NCBI GenBank assembly: GCA_030549335.1
Contig: CM060198.1
Span: 39,534,353-39,598,352 of the forward strand
Direction: 5' to 3'
DNA from: Pontederia crassipes
Taxonomy: Eukaryota; Streptophyta; Magnoliopsida; Commelinales; Pontederiaceae
DNA: 64,000 bases
Position 1 is the stretch's first letter; each line of letters starts with the position of its first letter. This document shows, piece after piece, positions 45,361 through 57,211 of the stretch. Below the pieces are notes generated by a model, which ran no database searches, had not been told where the DNA came from, and was given only the letters and a program-made list of their open reading frames with translations. The position numbers and the translations under genes are program-made.

Positions 45361-47117
45361 CTAAAGTCTATACATGTGGAGGTCGTTCAAAATTTCATAA
45401 AACCAAAATGACTTGGAAACATGTCAAAAAGTGCTCAAATTCATATTTCTTGTCTTTTCCTTTCTATTTCAAATATCAATGATATAAAACATATTTATTA
45501 GTTGGTTATCATACATGTGAATATATCTCTTCGTTTTAGGTATAATGGTATACATGATGGACTATAAGTACCTCTTATGTCTAAACATGTTTATCATGAA
45601 ACACAATGTCTAATACCACTAGGGACTTTGCAACATATCATCTTAAGCTATAGACCTTTCTTAATTTACAAGTGTGTGATAATCTAAAATATGGTGCGTT
45701 ATACGACAGGCCCCCATTCACAACAAAGGGGTTGGTTAATATATAATCACATATAACTTATTTGATTCATGTGTTTTCAAGATGTATCCAAGAAGCATAT
45801 CACACCAATTGGGGAGTTAAATGATAGCATTTGGTTTTAATCACTTGTGTATCTCTAATGGCAACATGTATTGGGCATGATTTATCTTTCTCATGATCAT
45901 CATGATCCATACTATATGGTTATGCCAAAATGCACCCTAATTTTGACACCCACTTTTTTTTATAAGGATTTTGCAGAATAGGATTCCAGGCTTGCATGAC
46001 TCTATGAACAAATTAGGGTGACATCAATAAATTAATTACAATTCAATCAAGGAATGGTTTGAAATTTTGATTTGATCCATAATCCGATAACATTACCCAT
46101 AACTCATAATGATCATGTCATGTTCCAAGTGTACTCTTTGAAATATACAACTTCCTTTTTAGTCGATGGTATTCAAATCTGAAGTCAAACTTCGGAAATA
46201 AAAGAGTACATCGTAGTTAACCAAACAAATAACATATTTTCTGCAAGGTATCCCTTGTAGTTACTTGATTCAGATGCCTATAATCGAACTTGAAAACTCA
46301 TCTGTTTTCTTGATGTATAAGACTGATGTTCATGATTATGGGTCAACTAAACTCTTATATGAAAATTCATATACTTATTTTTATGTCGATTGACAAAGAC
46401 TATTAAACATAGGAATAATTCCATGAAAAGGTCAATAAAGAACTCTCCCTATAAAGGGTAGATCAAATCACTTCTATAAAATAGATTTACAACTACTTAA
46501 ACCTGATAACATTTTTTTATAATAAATATCTTTCTTTCTACCCCAAGTAATTCAAGAACCTATGACATCATTTCAAAATAACTTATTAGCATACTATAAT
46601 AGCTTGGAGAACATGAAGTTACTTTCCTACATGCTATAAAACACAAGTGATGCTTGATTTGAAAATGAGAAGGTACCTATCTTCCTATGTCAATTTAAAC
46701 ATACATGCCACACAATTCATCCACTTACAAAATCATGTCAAATCCATATAAATACCAAATAATCATGCAAATAATGACATACTTGTCACATTTCTAACTA
46801 TGCATTATTTGCATACTATATGTGCATACATGATAGTTCTCTTTTTTTTCAAATAGTACGTCAAATTCACATATACAAATCAATATAAAGGGTTGCGATG
46901 CATGGAGTCACAATTAATCTAAAGAAATATCACATTTACATTTTAAAACGTCATACATTAGCCCTTATATAAACTCATACTAAAATCTCCAAATTGCCAC
47001 AACCCAAGCTAAGCGCCGATAACTAACTATAAGCATAAGAATGACAACCCCACTGTAACCATGACCATGTCATCCTAGACATAGCTATGCAAACTTTGAC
47101 CAAGGGAAGGACCTATT
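45361..47117 (-). mobile_element. Element C internal remnant
   Basis: About 1.75 kb without an ORF. The minus strand around 46240-46340 aligns by eye with the RT region of A at 54960-55060. The rest is AT-rich and unreadable. Gag and the other pol domains are not recognisable between this and the primer site only 0.8 kb away, so much is missing. Confidence 0.5.
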
Positions 47118-47129
47118 GCTCTGATACCA
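47118..47129 (-). other. Primer binding site of element C (initiator tRNA-Met)
   Basis: TGGTATCAGAGC on the minus strand, four bases from the LTR terminus at 47134. Confidence 0.88.
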
Positions 47130-47133
47130 TAAC

Positions 47134-49957
47134 TGTCACGACCCCGATTTAAACCTTAGTTTAAACTGGAGTTCGCGACTCATTACGGACGATCAAATAA
47201 AATTATGAAGAAATGCGGAAACGTGATGTAATTTTTTTTAACATACATAAGAATGAAAATATCATAAAATAAACTACACAATTTATGATGATCCTTCAGA
47301 GCAAACCAATAATCCTTAAGTTTTACATTTCACAAAATGCTTTTGCCTTCTTACAAAATAATACATATGAATTGTCATAACTAAACCCCTCGACATCCTA
47401 ATAGAAGGATACGAAGGACTCAAATCTTTTCATCTTACCATGAACCCTTCAAATAATATCATCTCGTATGATTCCCAAGAATTATCTAAAAAATGTTAGA
47501 AACAACAGAGTGAGCTAAAATAGCTCAGTAAGTTGATAACTCATAGCCTATGTGTTACCAACTAATTAATTTGGAGGGACATAGAAAAGCATGCAATAAT
47601 CATAATAGCAAAATAGTCATTTTCATATATTTGATAATTACATATATAGCATACTAATCAGAAACACCACACTCAACTTGTAATCAATATCATATAAATC
47701 ATATCAAACATATGTATGCAAATGCAACACTCTCATATGAATGCACGGATCACCAACTGGCCAGTGGTCAGTAGGTGGACTCTAGAGGTGGCTTCCATCG
47801 TGATCAGCGATGTAGCACTTAGCTCCATTCTATCTCATCCCTTTCAGACAATAAATCATATAGCGATAGGTGGACTCTAGAGGTGGCCCCTACGGATTCT
47901 AGAGGTGGCCCCCATCGTGACTACTCACGATGTGACACTTAGCTCCGCATGACACTTAGCTCCAGCCTATCTCATCCCATTATTGTGGAACAGAATGATG
48001 GATTGGACTCTAGAGGTGGCTCCCATCGTGATCAGCGATGTAGCACTTAGCTCCAACCATCACATATGCAGATGCAAGTAGATGCAGATGCATGATTCAT
48101 CATATAACAACTTCATATCTTAGATCAAAAGATTAACCATATCTTGTAATTCAAATATTAGAAGATGAATCATGTCGAACACCGATTCAAACGGAATAGG
48201 ATTGCATTTTATTAAATCAATCCTTAACATATCACATATGCTTTTCAATTGTACCATCACTCGATCAATCATTTCAAACGGAACAAGATTGCACTTCTCG
48301 TAATCCATTCATATCATATCATATATGCTTTTTCAAATGTGCAATCATACAATCATTCATGTATACTTTTCATAGTTGCCTTTCTTGAAATCAATTCATA
48401 CAATATACAAAACATATTCAATACTATAATAATTCATGTCACACCAAATTCAAAAGAGGTGAAAACATAGAGTAGGAGAAATCAACTTTCCTATAAAAGC
48501 TAACAAAATGTTTTCCTTTTCCTTTTCACTACTTTACTCTTCTACTCCTATACAATAATAATAAGAAACACATCACTTCTATGCTCTGAACAGAAGCCTA
48601 TCACACATGAAATACTTGAAATTGTATATGAACCTTAAACATTTACTCTTTTAACTATTAAACATAAGGATTGACCTAATATTATGCCAGATTGTACACA
48701 TAGTAAAGAAAAATCCATATCTTCTGGTATACATAATCAAATGACATCATTCCAATTTTATTTACTTTTATATTACATAGACATTAATCTGTAAAAGTTT
48801 CATTTCCTATTTCGTTACGGTTTGGTCTCATGAAAATCAACATTCAGCCTAGCTTTTATGTTGTTTCTATGTTCTGACAGGCTGAGTAACCTTAATTTTA
48901 TGATTTATATACAATAATAAACATTCCCTATTCTGGTACTTTTAATTTTCCCAAATAGTAGACATCCTAGGGTACGACTCGTAAAATTACTTAAATTTAT
49001 ATCTATTTGTACTGAGCACAATAAATTTAACAAATACTAGCATAATCGGCCCTAAGCTCCATCCTGACAGACTGCTTAAGGCTCGGTAAAATATTTATAA
49101 CTTTCGTTACACATATCATTGTCTAGTGATTCCAAATTTCTATGAGACCTAACATCAATATCTATAATACTCTAAATTATCAAATAATTCTACGACATAC
49201 TGAATTTAATACATAATTTACAAATTCGGGTAGTAATTTCGGCGGACAGAGTGATAGTACGTTAATCCTGATGGCATAACTTTTGTTTGATAACTCCTAT
49301 TAACATGATTCCAACTCTCATGTAAACTAGACTCGTAGATTATTCTATATGTTAATTTTCATAATTTTTAAGGACGAATTGATATGAAAGAAAATTTAGG
49401 AAGTACACCATCAGTCTAGGGTTAGAATCTTCTCCTTTAATGATCTTCCTTCTCGAATTTCCTTCAACATCCATGAAAGGAGTCACGGTCTGAAATTTTT
49501 TGTGTGTTGTCTAAAGAGAAGGATAAGACCATACGAATTTGTTCAGATTTTTATCACTTGAATAGGTCGGTTGAAAAAATAGTCTAAGCATGAGGTGGCA
49601 AGCTGCTAGATTCCTGCCAGCTTTCAAGTCAAGAGTTGAAATTCTTATCCAATTAAAATTTAATATTTAAAAATCATTAGTTTCATCCCTAATTGATATT
49701 AATTAGTATAATATAATCCATATAATTTATTCACATATTTATATATTAATTTTACATATATTTTCATATGCCACTTGGAGACATTTGATTGGTCCACTAG
49801 ACTTAAATCCAATCTTAACAAATCATATGCATAGTTAACCATAAGAGAATATACTTTATCAAAATATGATTATTAATCATACTTTAGTACTTTAGTTAAA
49901 TTTTATAAATTCTTATTATATCACTACGTGACATGACAACATATACTACACCACATA
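47134..49957 (-). repeat. Element C 5' LTR, main part
   Basis: Begins TGTCACGACCCCG at the inner end. The remaining 62 bases of the outer end are at 59521-59582, beyond element A. It contains an irregular tandem array (47765-48060) built on GGACTCTAGAGGTGGC and TGTAGCACTTAGCTCC. Small ORFs 48120-48308 and 48249-48470 are not genes. The rest is AT-rich with nothing else visible. Confidence 0.72.
47765..48060. repeat. Tandem array in the C LTR
   Basis: The phrase GACTCTAGAGGTGGC or its variant recurs near 47776, 47876, 47896 and 48006. Each is followed by CCATCGTGA and GCACTTAGCTCC elements at variable spacing (roughly 20 to 110 bp). Confidence 0.75.
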
Positions 49958-52278
49958 TGTAGCACCCCGAAATTTGACCCGCCACGTGGCGCGATCTCCT
50001 TCCGGAATGCTACCCTATTCTTGTCTTTGTTTGACTCTTTTGTTGACCCAAAATGGTCAAGGAAAGTGACACGTAAGCAGAAGACTTATCAAATAAAATA
50101 ATACCACAATAAGGGAAGAATGCAGAAGCAAAAAGGGTTAACATATATCAAACTATCTTGATAAGGAACATAGTGCGGAAGCAAATGATAACATCCCATG
50201 GTTTAGTTTGAAGCAGTAACGAGGAGAGTATGAGTACTAAACATAAAAATGACGACGATCGACCAAAACATGATAAGACCCATCTGAGTAGATATGCCAC
50301 TTAGTATAATGGATAAACACACGACTCAGACTAAACATAATCATGACAACATGCACATGCCACCCAGAGCGAAGTCGCCGCGCTCACACCATCACGTCAT
50401 GAGCAACCATCGTTTACCTGTGGGGATCACACAGGGGAGCAAGCTCAACCGTTAGCATAAAGCTAAGTGTGAGTTCATATAGGTCATACGTTAATTTCAT
50501 CAGAATAAGCATGGAGTAAAACATATAAATCGTATGTGATGGAAAATGGATCAATGTAAATGATCAATGAAGCACCATGAGCACTTGCTCATTATTCAAG
50601 TTCTTTCATTCATTTGGGACCATTCATTCATTCATATTTTTCATTCTTTCATTTGTTCCATCATTTCATTTCATTTCTTTTATTTCCATTCCATTCCATT
50701 GGAAGAGCACTTCATTTATTTAAGGAAATATCATTGCCTGCACTCGTAGTGCTACTATTTAGACTAATGTACGCTAGTGGGAGATCAATGCCATGGCCAG
50801 CCCCGTCGGGCTTGGATGACCTTGTACCATGAGGACGCATCCAAAGTGGAGAGAAACTCCCATCTAGACAGAACAAATGGTAATCCGCGGGGAAGTGCCT
50901 TGCTTAGGGCTCGTCAACTTCCCTTATCAATATGGACCTTTCTTTCAACCCGAGGATCGATCAAGGTCGTATGGAGCATAGCTCCGAATCATTCTTTTAG
51001 TTCAATTAATTCTTTAACAAATTAGTTGGACAGAAGATTTATAAATCAGAGGAGTTCGATTTAAGTCATGTTCTTTTCTGTCCACATAACGGTCGACCAT
51101 TATTAAAATGGTCGTCCGTTATAAGTCACATAACGGTCGACCTTTAGTAAAATGGTCGCCCATTATAAGTCAAATTAGCGGTCGTCCGATAACATAAAAT
51201 GGACGCCCATTTATCAGTCTTTCGGTCGATCGGAAAGGTAGCGGTCAACCGTTTGATGCTCGTTCTTTATTCATTTCATAATCGTACTATCGGTCGACCA
51301 TGAGGAAATTCGGTCGACCGTTATGAACAGTGTCATCTTCTCCGTCGACGATCAGTCGGAATACTCCATCGATGGTAGAAATTATTTCGGCGAGGAGACC
51401 CAAATCGATCGTCCGTTAATGATATCGATCGCCCGATTGGTCATGTCGGGTCTCGACATTTTCCAATTCGGTCGTTCGAAATGATATCGAACTTCCGTTT
51501 TGGTTTATAACGGTCGATCGTCATAGAAACGGTCACCCGTTATTGCTATGAGAGCACTCTTGATGCCCGTAATGGTATCGGTCGACCATTTTTGTTCGAC
51601 AGAAAATTGAATCTTCAAGTTTTCAATCAATTTTCACTACGAACAATCCTAAACTTGTGCCAACATGATTCCTAACATTTATAATGCTTCAAGGATGTAT
51701 TCTAATCATAGATTTCATACTTAGACCCTACTTTCGCAAAATGGATTATTCTTCATATACACAATTCGTAATGTCACGAAATCATTCGATATTGTCATGA
51801 AATCACAAAGAAACTAATAGGCATCATTACTCTAACCACATAGCATGATTTCTAACCATTCTATCACTAAATCAAGTCCTTAAAAACATGTGAATCCTTT
51901 CGGAATCAACCCATGACCCAGATCCCGAACAACACACCTTAATGCCTATGAATTTGAGGTTCGTCCATGCGTTGTTCGTGTTCCAGTCGCTGGCCGGTGC
52001 TCGCCGTCGTTCCTTCGCTCCCTGGCCACGCACGTCATTGAAGAAGAGGAGAAAAACAAGTGAGAGAGGGTGGGAAAGAAAAAGAAACCGTGAGAAAGGG
52101 TGAGGGGGAGAAATTTTATAATGTTGTAGTTGCCTCTTCCCCTCCCCCATTTCTGAACGTGTCATGCCATTGAAGAGGGGAGAGGAAGGGGAGAAGGTAG
52201 AGAAGAGGAAGAGGAAGGGCTCGGCTCTTCTCTTCTTCTCTCTCTTTTTTTTTTTTGTAAAAACTGCTGAGCGTTACA
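49958..52278 (-). repeat. Element A left (3') LTR
   Basis: 2321 bp. Contains a CATT/TTTCATT-rich low-complexity stretch at 50610-50700, an array of GGTCGACC-like motifs at 51085-51600, and a purine/CT-rich tract at 52160-52255. ORFs 50567-50749, 50614-50832, 50777-51025 and 51872-52165 are frames in the LTR and recur in the other LTR, so they are not genes. Confidence 0.93.
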
Positions 52279-52284
52279 TTATAA

Positions 52285-55200
52285 TACCCATCGAAAAAGG
52301 ATTCATCCCCGAATCTAGTAAGGAATAGAGCTTACCAAATAAGTACGGAAACTCTTTGCGCATCTCGGATTCCAATTCCCATGTTGCATCTTTTCCATGG
52401 TGGTACTTCCATGCGACTTTGATTAGCGAAACCTCCTTTTCCTTCCTATACTGGACCTTGCGATCCAAAATCTTCGTCGGATACTCTGCGTATGTCAAGT
52501 CCTCCTTCAAGTTGGATTTTTCGATCCTTGTGACGTTGGCATCATCATGCTAGTACTTCCGAAGCATGGATACGTGAAAAACATTGTGGACTCTTCCATA
52601 AGGAGGAGGTAGGGCCAATCTGCAAGCTGAATCGCCAACTAACTCGAGGACCTCGAAGGGACCAACAAACCGAGGGTTGAGCTTCCTTCATTTGCTGAAC
52701 CTCATCACTCCCTTCATCGGAGACACCTTCAGTAGTACTTAGTCTCCGGCCACAAAAATCTGCTTTCGACGTTTATTGTCGGCGTAGCTCTTCTGTCGTG
52801 ACTGTGTAGCTAATGGAAGACCTTGCCGTTCGCTCGCGCATTGGGGCGAGGATCTAGCAGTACGAGCTCAGGAGTATGCTGATACGGTGGACATCATCCC
52901 AGGGATGATGTCCACCGTATCAGCATACTCCTGAGCTCGTACTGCTAGATCCTCGCCCCAATGCGCGAGCGAACGGCAAGGTCTTCCATACATCGCCTCG
53001 AAAGGCACCATGCCGATGCTAGTGTGGAAACTATTGTTGTACGAGAACACAATCAATGGTAGATGCTCATCCCAGATACCGTGCCAATCCAAAGCACATG
53101 CTCGAAGCATGTGCTCTAGCGTCCGAATCATCCTCTCTGACTGTCCGTCAATCTGAGGGTGGAAGGCCGTACTGTAGCTCAATCTGGTACCGAAAGCCTT
53201 TTGCAGACTCTTCCAAAATCTCAAAGTGAATCGGGGGTCACGGTCCGATACGATCGAGACTGGGATGCCATGAAGTCGAATGATCTCTCATACGTATACC
53301 ACCAATAGACTCTCCACTGACTGCTTCCACTTAATCGGAATGAAGTGGGCCGCCTTCGTCAATCTGTCGACCACAACCCAAATGGTGTCATGACCCTTTT
53401 GTGTTCTGAGAAGACCATAGACGAAATCCATAGTGATGTTCTCCCACTTCCATTCCGGTACTCCTAGTGGCTTCATGAGTCCGTACGGTTGCTGGTGTTT
53501 GGCCTTCACCTGTTGGCATACCAAGCATTTGGAAACTTAGTCAGCTATCTCCCTTTTCATGTCGGGCCACCAGAAACTATGTTTGATGTCTCTATACATC
53601 TTGGTGCTGCCTGGATGAATCACAAATTCTTACTTCGGGCCTTCGTCGAACAGTAGCATCATTCAGAACCTAGAGACGATTCCGATATCTGAATCCTCCA
53701 TCGTTGCCGACTTTAAAGTTTTCTGGTTCGCCTTGACATCTCTTGAACGTCTTCGTGTATTCAGCGTCAGCCATTTGTGCAGTGACGATTCTACTGATGA
53801 GGCTGGGTTGCAGTTGGTGCATCATTAAAATCGCTTGGTGTCCTGCAATTCGTGGATTCCAGTGGTTGAGTTCCTCGATCATTTCATACCTTCATAGCTG
53901 GAGTAATGCCAGCGAAGCTTCCCATTTCTGACTAAGAGCGTCGGCTACCGAGTTCGCCTTACCGGGGTGATAGTTGATCGTGAACTCATAGTCCTTGAGG
54001 AATTCCATCCATCGTCTTTGCCGCATATTGAGATCCCTTTGGGTGAAGACGTATTACAGGCTCTTGTGGTCAGTAAACACTTGAAACTCTTCACCGTATA
54101 GGTAGTGCCTCCATATCTTTAGCGCGAACACAATCGCTGCTAACTCCAGATCGTGTGTCGGATAGTTCACCTCGTGTTTCTTTAGCTGTCACGAGGCGTA
54201 GACAACTACCTTTTCGTGCTGCATCAGGACACATCCTAGGCCGGTACCATAAGCATCACTGTAGATGGTGTACCCTCCGCTCCCCGAAGGAAGGGTAAGA
54301 ATTGTAGCGGAGGTCAGCCTGTTCTTCAGCTCCTGGAAGCTGGTCTCGCACTTATCCATCCAGACGAACTTCTCATTCTTCTTTGTCAAGTGAGTGAGCG
54401 GGGCCACAATCTTTGAGAAATCCCGAATGAAACATCGGTAGTAGCCCGCTAGATCGAGGAAGCTGCCGATCTTCGTTGCATTCTTCGGTCTGACCCAATT
54501 GGCCACTGCTTCGACCTTTGTTGGGTCCACTGCTATGCCATGTCTGGATACGATGTGCCCCAAGAACATCATTTGCTCCATCCAAAATTCGCACTTGGAG
54601 AACTTTGCGAAGAGTCGATGTTGGCGCAAAGTTTCCAAGACAATTCGTAGATGTTCCGGTGCTCTTCCGGGCTCGAAGAGTAGATCAGGATATCATCTAC
54701 AAAGACGATCACAAACTGATCTAAGTATTTCTTGAATACCCGGTTCATCAGGTCCATGAACACTGCAGGGGCATTCGTCAGTCCGAAAGGCATGACCGTA
54801 AACTCATAGTGGCCATACCGCGATCAGAAAGAAGTCTTGGGCACATCTTCCTCTGCAACTCTCAGTTGGTGATAACCGCTTCTCAAATCGATCTTTGAAA
54901 ACACGGAAGACTTAGACAACTGGTCGAACAAGTCGTCGATCCTAGGCAGCGGGTACTTGTTCTTAATCGTTACTTTATTCAGCATCCGGTAGTCGTGCAG
55001 AGTCGTAGCGATCCATCCTTTTTCTTTACAAACAGAACCGAAGCACCCCAAGGGGAGACACTAGGCCGGATGAACCCCTTGTCGAGTAACTCATGTATCT
55101 GTTTCTTCGGTTGTAGCATCTCCGTCAGGGCCATTCGGTAGGGAGCTTTGGAGATCGATGTTGTGCCTGGTGCTACATCAATTCTGAAGTCGATCTCCCT

Positions 55201-55716
55201 TCGTGGCGGCAATCCAGAAATGTCCTCTGGAAAGACATCTGGAAAATCTCGAACCACGTCGACTTGTTGTAGAGCTGGTGTCGGTGCATCAGCTACGGTT
55301 ACGCTGGCCAGGTATCCTCTGTAACCCTTCTGTAATAACTTGTGTGCCTTTATGGCTGACAAGATGATCCTGCTGTCCGGCTTTGATGTTCCTCTGATCA
55401 CCGTCTACTTTTTGCCATGACGGCCGATGACAACTTTCTTTTTCTTACAAATAACTGATGCATCATGGTACGGCAACCAGTCCATACCTAAGATGACATC
55501 GTAGTTTACCATGGGGATTACGATCAAATCAGCAGAGAAGTTCTTCCCATCCACATCAATTAGTACTTCGGGAAAATACCTTGCTGTGTAGAGGGTCCCC
55601 ATTGGTGTCCTTATGTTCATTCTATGTTCCATCCCCTTAATATGTATACTAATGGAGGAAGCACATGCCTCAGAAATAAAAGAATGCGAAGCACCCGAAT
55701 CAAAAAGCACAAGCAT
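52285..55716 (-). pseudogene. Element A pol: protease, RT, RNase H, integrase, chromodomain
   Basis: Minus strand, in order. Protease at 55716-55405 with LFDSGASHSF and MVNYDVILGMDW. RT at about 55330-54570 with [58 protein letters not shown] and the catalytic FVDDIL. RNase H at about 54400-53930 with [14 protein letters not shown]. Integrase at about 53900-52870 with [49 protein letters not shown] and [11 protein letters not shown]. Chromodomain near 52510-52400 with VAWKYHHGKDATWELE, then the EFPYLF tail. The domain order with a C-terminal chromodomain is Tekay/Del. It is a fossil with several breaks, and a palindrome lies in the integrase C-terminal region. Confidence 0.93.
52813..52989. 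repeat. Perfect palindrome: 88-bp arms, 1-bp centre
   Basis: Left arm 52813-52900, single central base 52901, right arm 52902-52989. I compared all 88 positions and found no mismatch. The left arm starts ATGGAAGACC and the right arm ends GGTCTTCCAT. It lies in the integrase-coding part of element A. The right arm is the ordinary pol sequence (minus-strand frame reads through [11 protein letters not shown] on its far side), so the left arm is an inverted copy of it. It could fold to a long hairpin or cruciform. Confidence 0.95.
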
Positions 55717-55739
55717 AGGTAAGCCTGCAATAGAAAGAG

Positions 55740-57028
55740 TACCTCAGATAACATCGTTATCCTGTGGGGCCGTGTCGGCCTGAGCAGTGTAGAGACGTCC
55801 CGGTACTCCTCCCGCACCTCTGCAATTCTTTGTGGGGCAATCTCGGACGAAGTGCCCCGTCTGTCCACATCCGATGCATGTATCGTTCTTCCAATGGCAC
55901 CCTCCAGAATGGGGCTTTAGGCAATAGATGCAATTTGGTGTGCCTTGTTGCTGAGGTGCCGGTGGTTGTCGTGGGGGCTGAGGTGCAGGTGCTTATCGCT
56001 GAGGCTATAAGTCATGTTCGTTATCGATTAGTGTCATTCCATACCCATCTTACATTTCTAACTTATCTCATTACTTCACCTGAGCCTGGCAAGGTGCAGG
56101 TGGACGGGGAGCCTCGCATTGTGGCCTTTGGTAGGGTCGGTGGCGATTGTCACGACATGTGTCCTTACGAGTTAGGCGATGATCCTCCCACCTCGGCTTA
56201 GACGACTCTGTAGCTCGCGCCAGCTCTTTCTTCAATTCTTCATGTCGCATTTCGATCTCCCGTTCGATCCTATATGCCATCCGAACTGCTCCATGTAAGT
56301 CAATTTCTGCTCCATAAATGACTCTTGCTCAGATGGTATGATGGAGGTCATTGAGGAATTGCTCAGCACGTTCAATCTCATCCATGTGGCTCTTACAGTA
56401 GCACTCCAACTGAATGAAGCTCAAATGATATTCTGATACGATCATGTTGCCTTGACGTAAATCCTTGAACTTCTTTGTCTTCTCCTTTCTCCTGTAGGAT
56501 GGAGCGTATTGAGCTTCGAAGAGTTCCTTGAATCTTGCCTAAGGAATACTCATTTGATTCGAGAAACTAGTCTCCCGTGCTGTCTCCCACCAGTCGCTGG
56601 CCCGACCAGTGAGCATGTGAACGCGTAAGAAACCTTGTTGTCTTCGCCACATCGGCCAGTGGCGAACAATTGCTCCATCTTAGTGAGCCACTGGACTACC
56701 TCCTCATAATTCACCACCCCCTGAAATAGGGCGGGTGTAGTTTCATAAATTCCTGAATCGTATCGGGAGGGGGATACGTCTAAAATGTTGGGGAAGGAAA
56801 AGGCATCTGGTACATAGGCACCGAGTACGTCGGCTGTGTCGAGGGCGGTTGGAGCTCCTGCGGTTGCACAGGAGGAAGCTCCTGTTGCACCTCCCCTCCA
56901 ACTTGACTCTCTGGGGCGGAATCAAGTCCATCCATAGCAATCTTTGGGGTAACCGTGACACGGTTACCATCACGCCCGCGCCCACGTCCTCTGCCGCGTT
57001 GGGTCGCTGAACGAGTAGTAGGAGCCAT
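55740..57028 (-). pseudogene. Element A gag with zinc knuckle
   Basis: Minus strand. The start near 57028 (MAPTTRSATQRGRGRGRGR) is an Arg/Gly-rich N-terminus followed by a Pro/Gln-rich stretch. A capsid-like region around 56720-56280 contains phrases resembling EVVQWLTKMEQLF and AYRIEREIEMRHEEL. The CCHC zinc knuckle CIGCGQTGHFVRDC lies near 55880-55840. This is the standard chromovirus gag layout. A fossil with a few breaks. Confidence 0.85.
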
Positions 57029-57195
57029 CTATACATATAACAATTTTATTTCAATAAACAATCATAACTTTAAAAGCATAAAGATTCTTACTCTGCTCTG
57101 TGATGGATTGGTGTAGCGGTAACTCTGGTGGGTGCATATGGACCATACTTAAACTTAACTCTATTTCTAGGACATCAAGAGAGTCCTAGCGTTAG

Positions 57196-57207
57196 GCTCT
57201 GATACCA
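57196..57207 (-). other. Primer binding site of element A (initiator tRNA-Met)
   Basis: TGGTATCAGAGC followed by C on the minus strand, four bases inside the LTR terminus at 57212. The leader 57029-57195 carries no ORF. Confidence 0.92.
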
Positions 57208-57211
57208 TTAA

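Noticed and set aside
50567-51025. Overlapping plus-strand ORFs, repeated at 57819-58302
   Set aside because: They lie inside both LTRs of element A, opposite to the element's coding strand, in a CATT-rich tract; the repetition reflects the LTR pair, not conserved genes.
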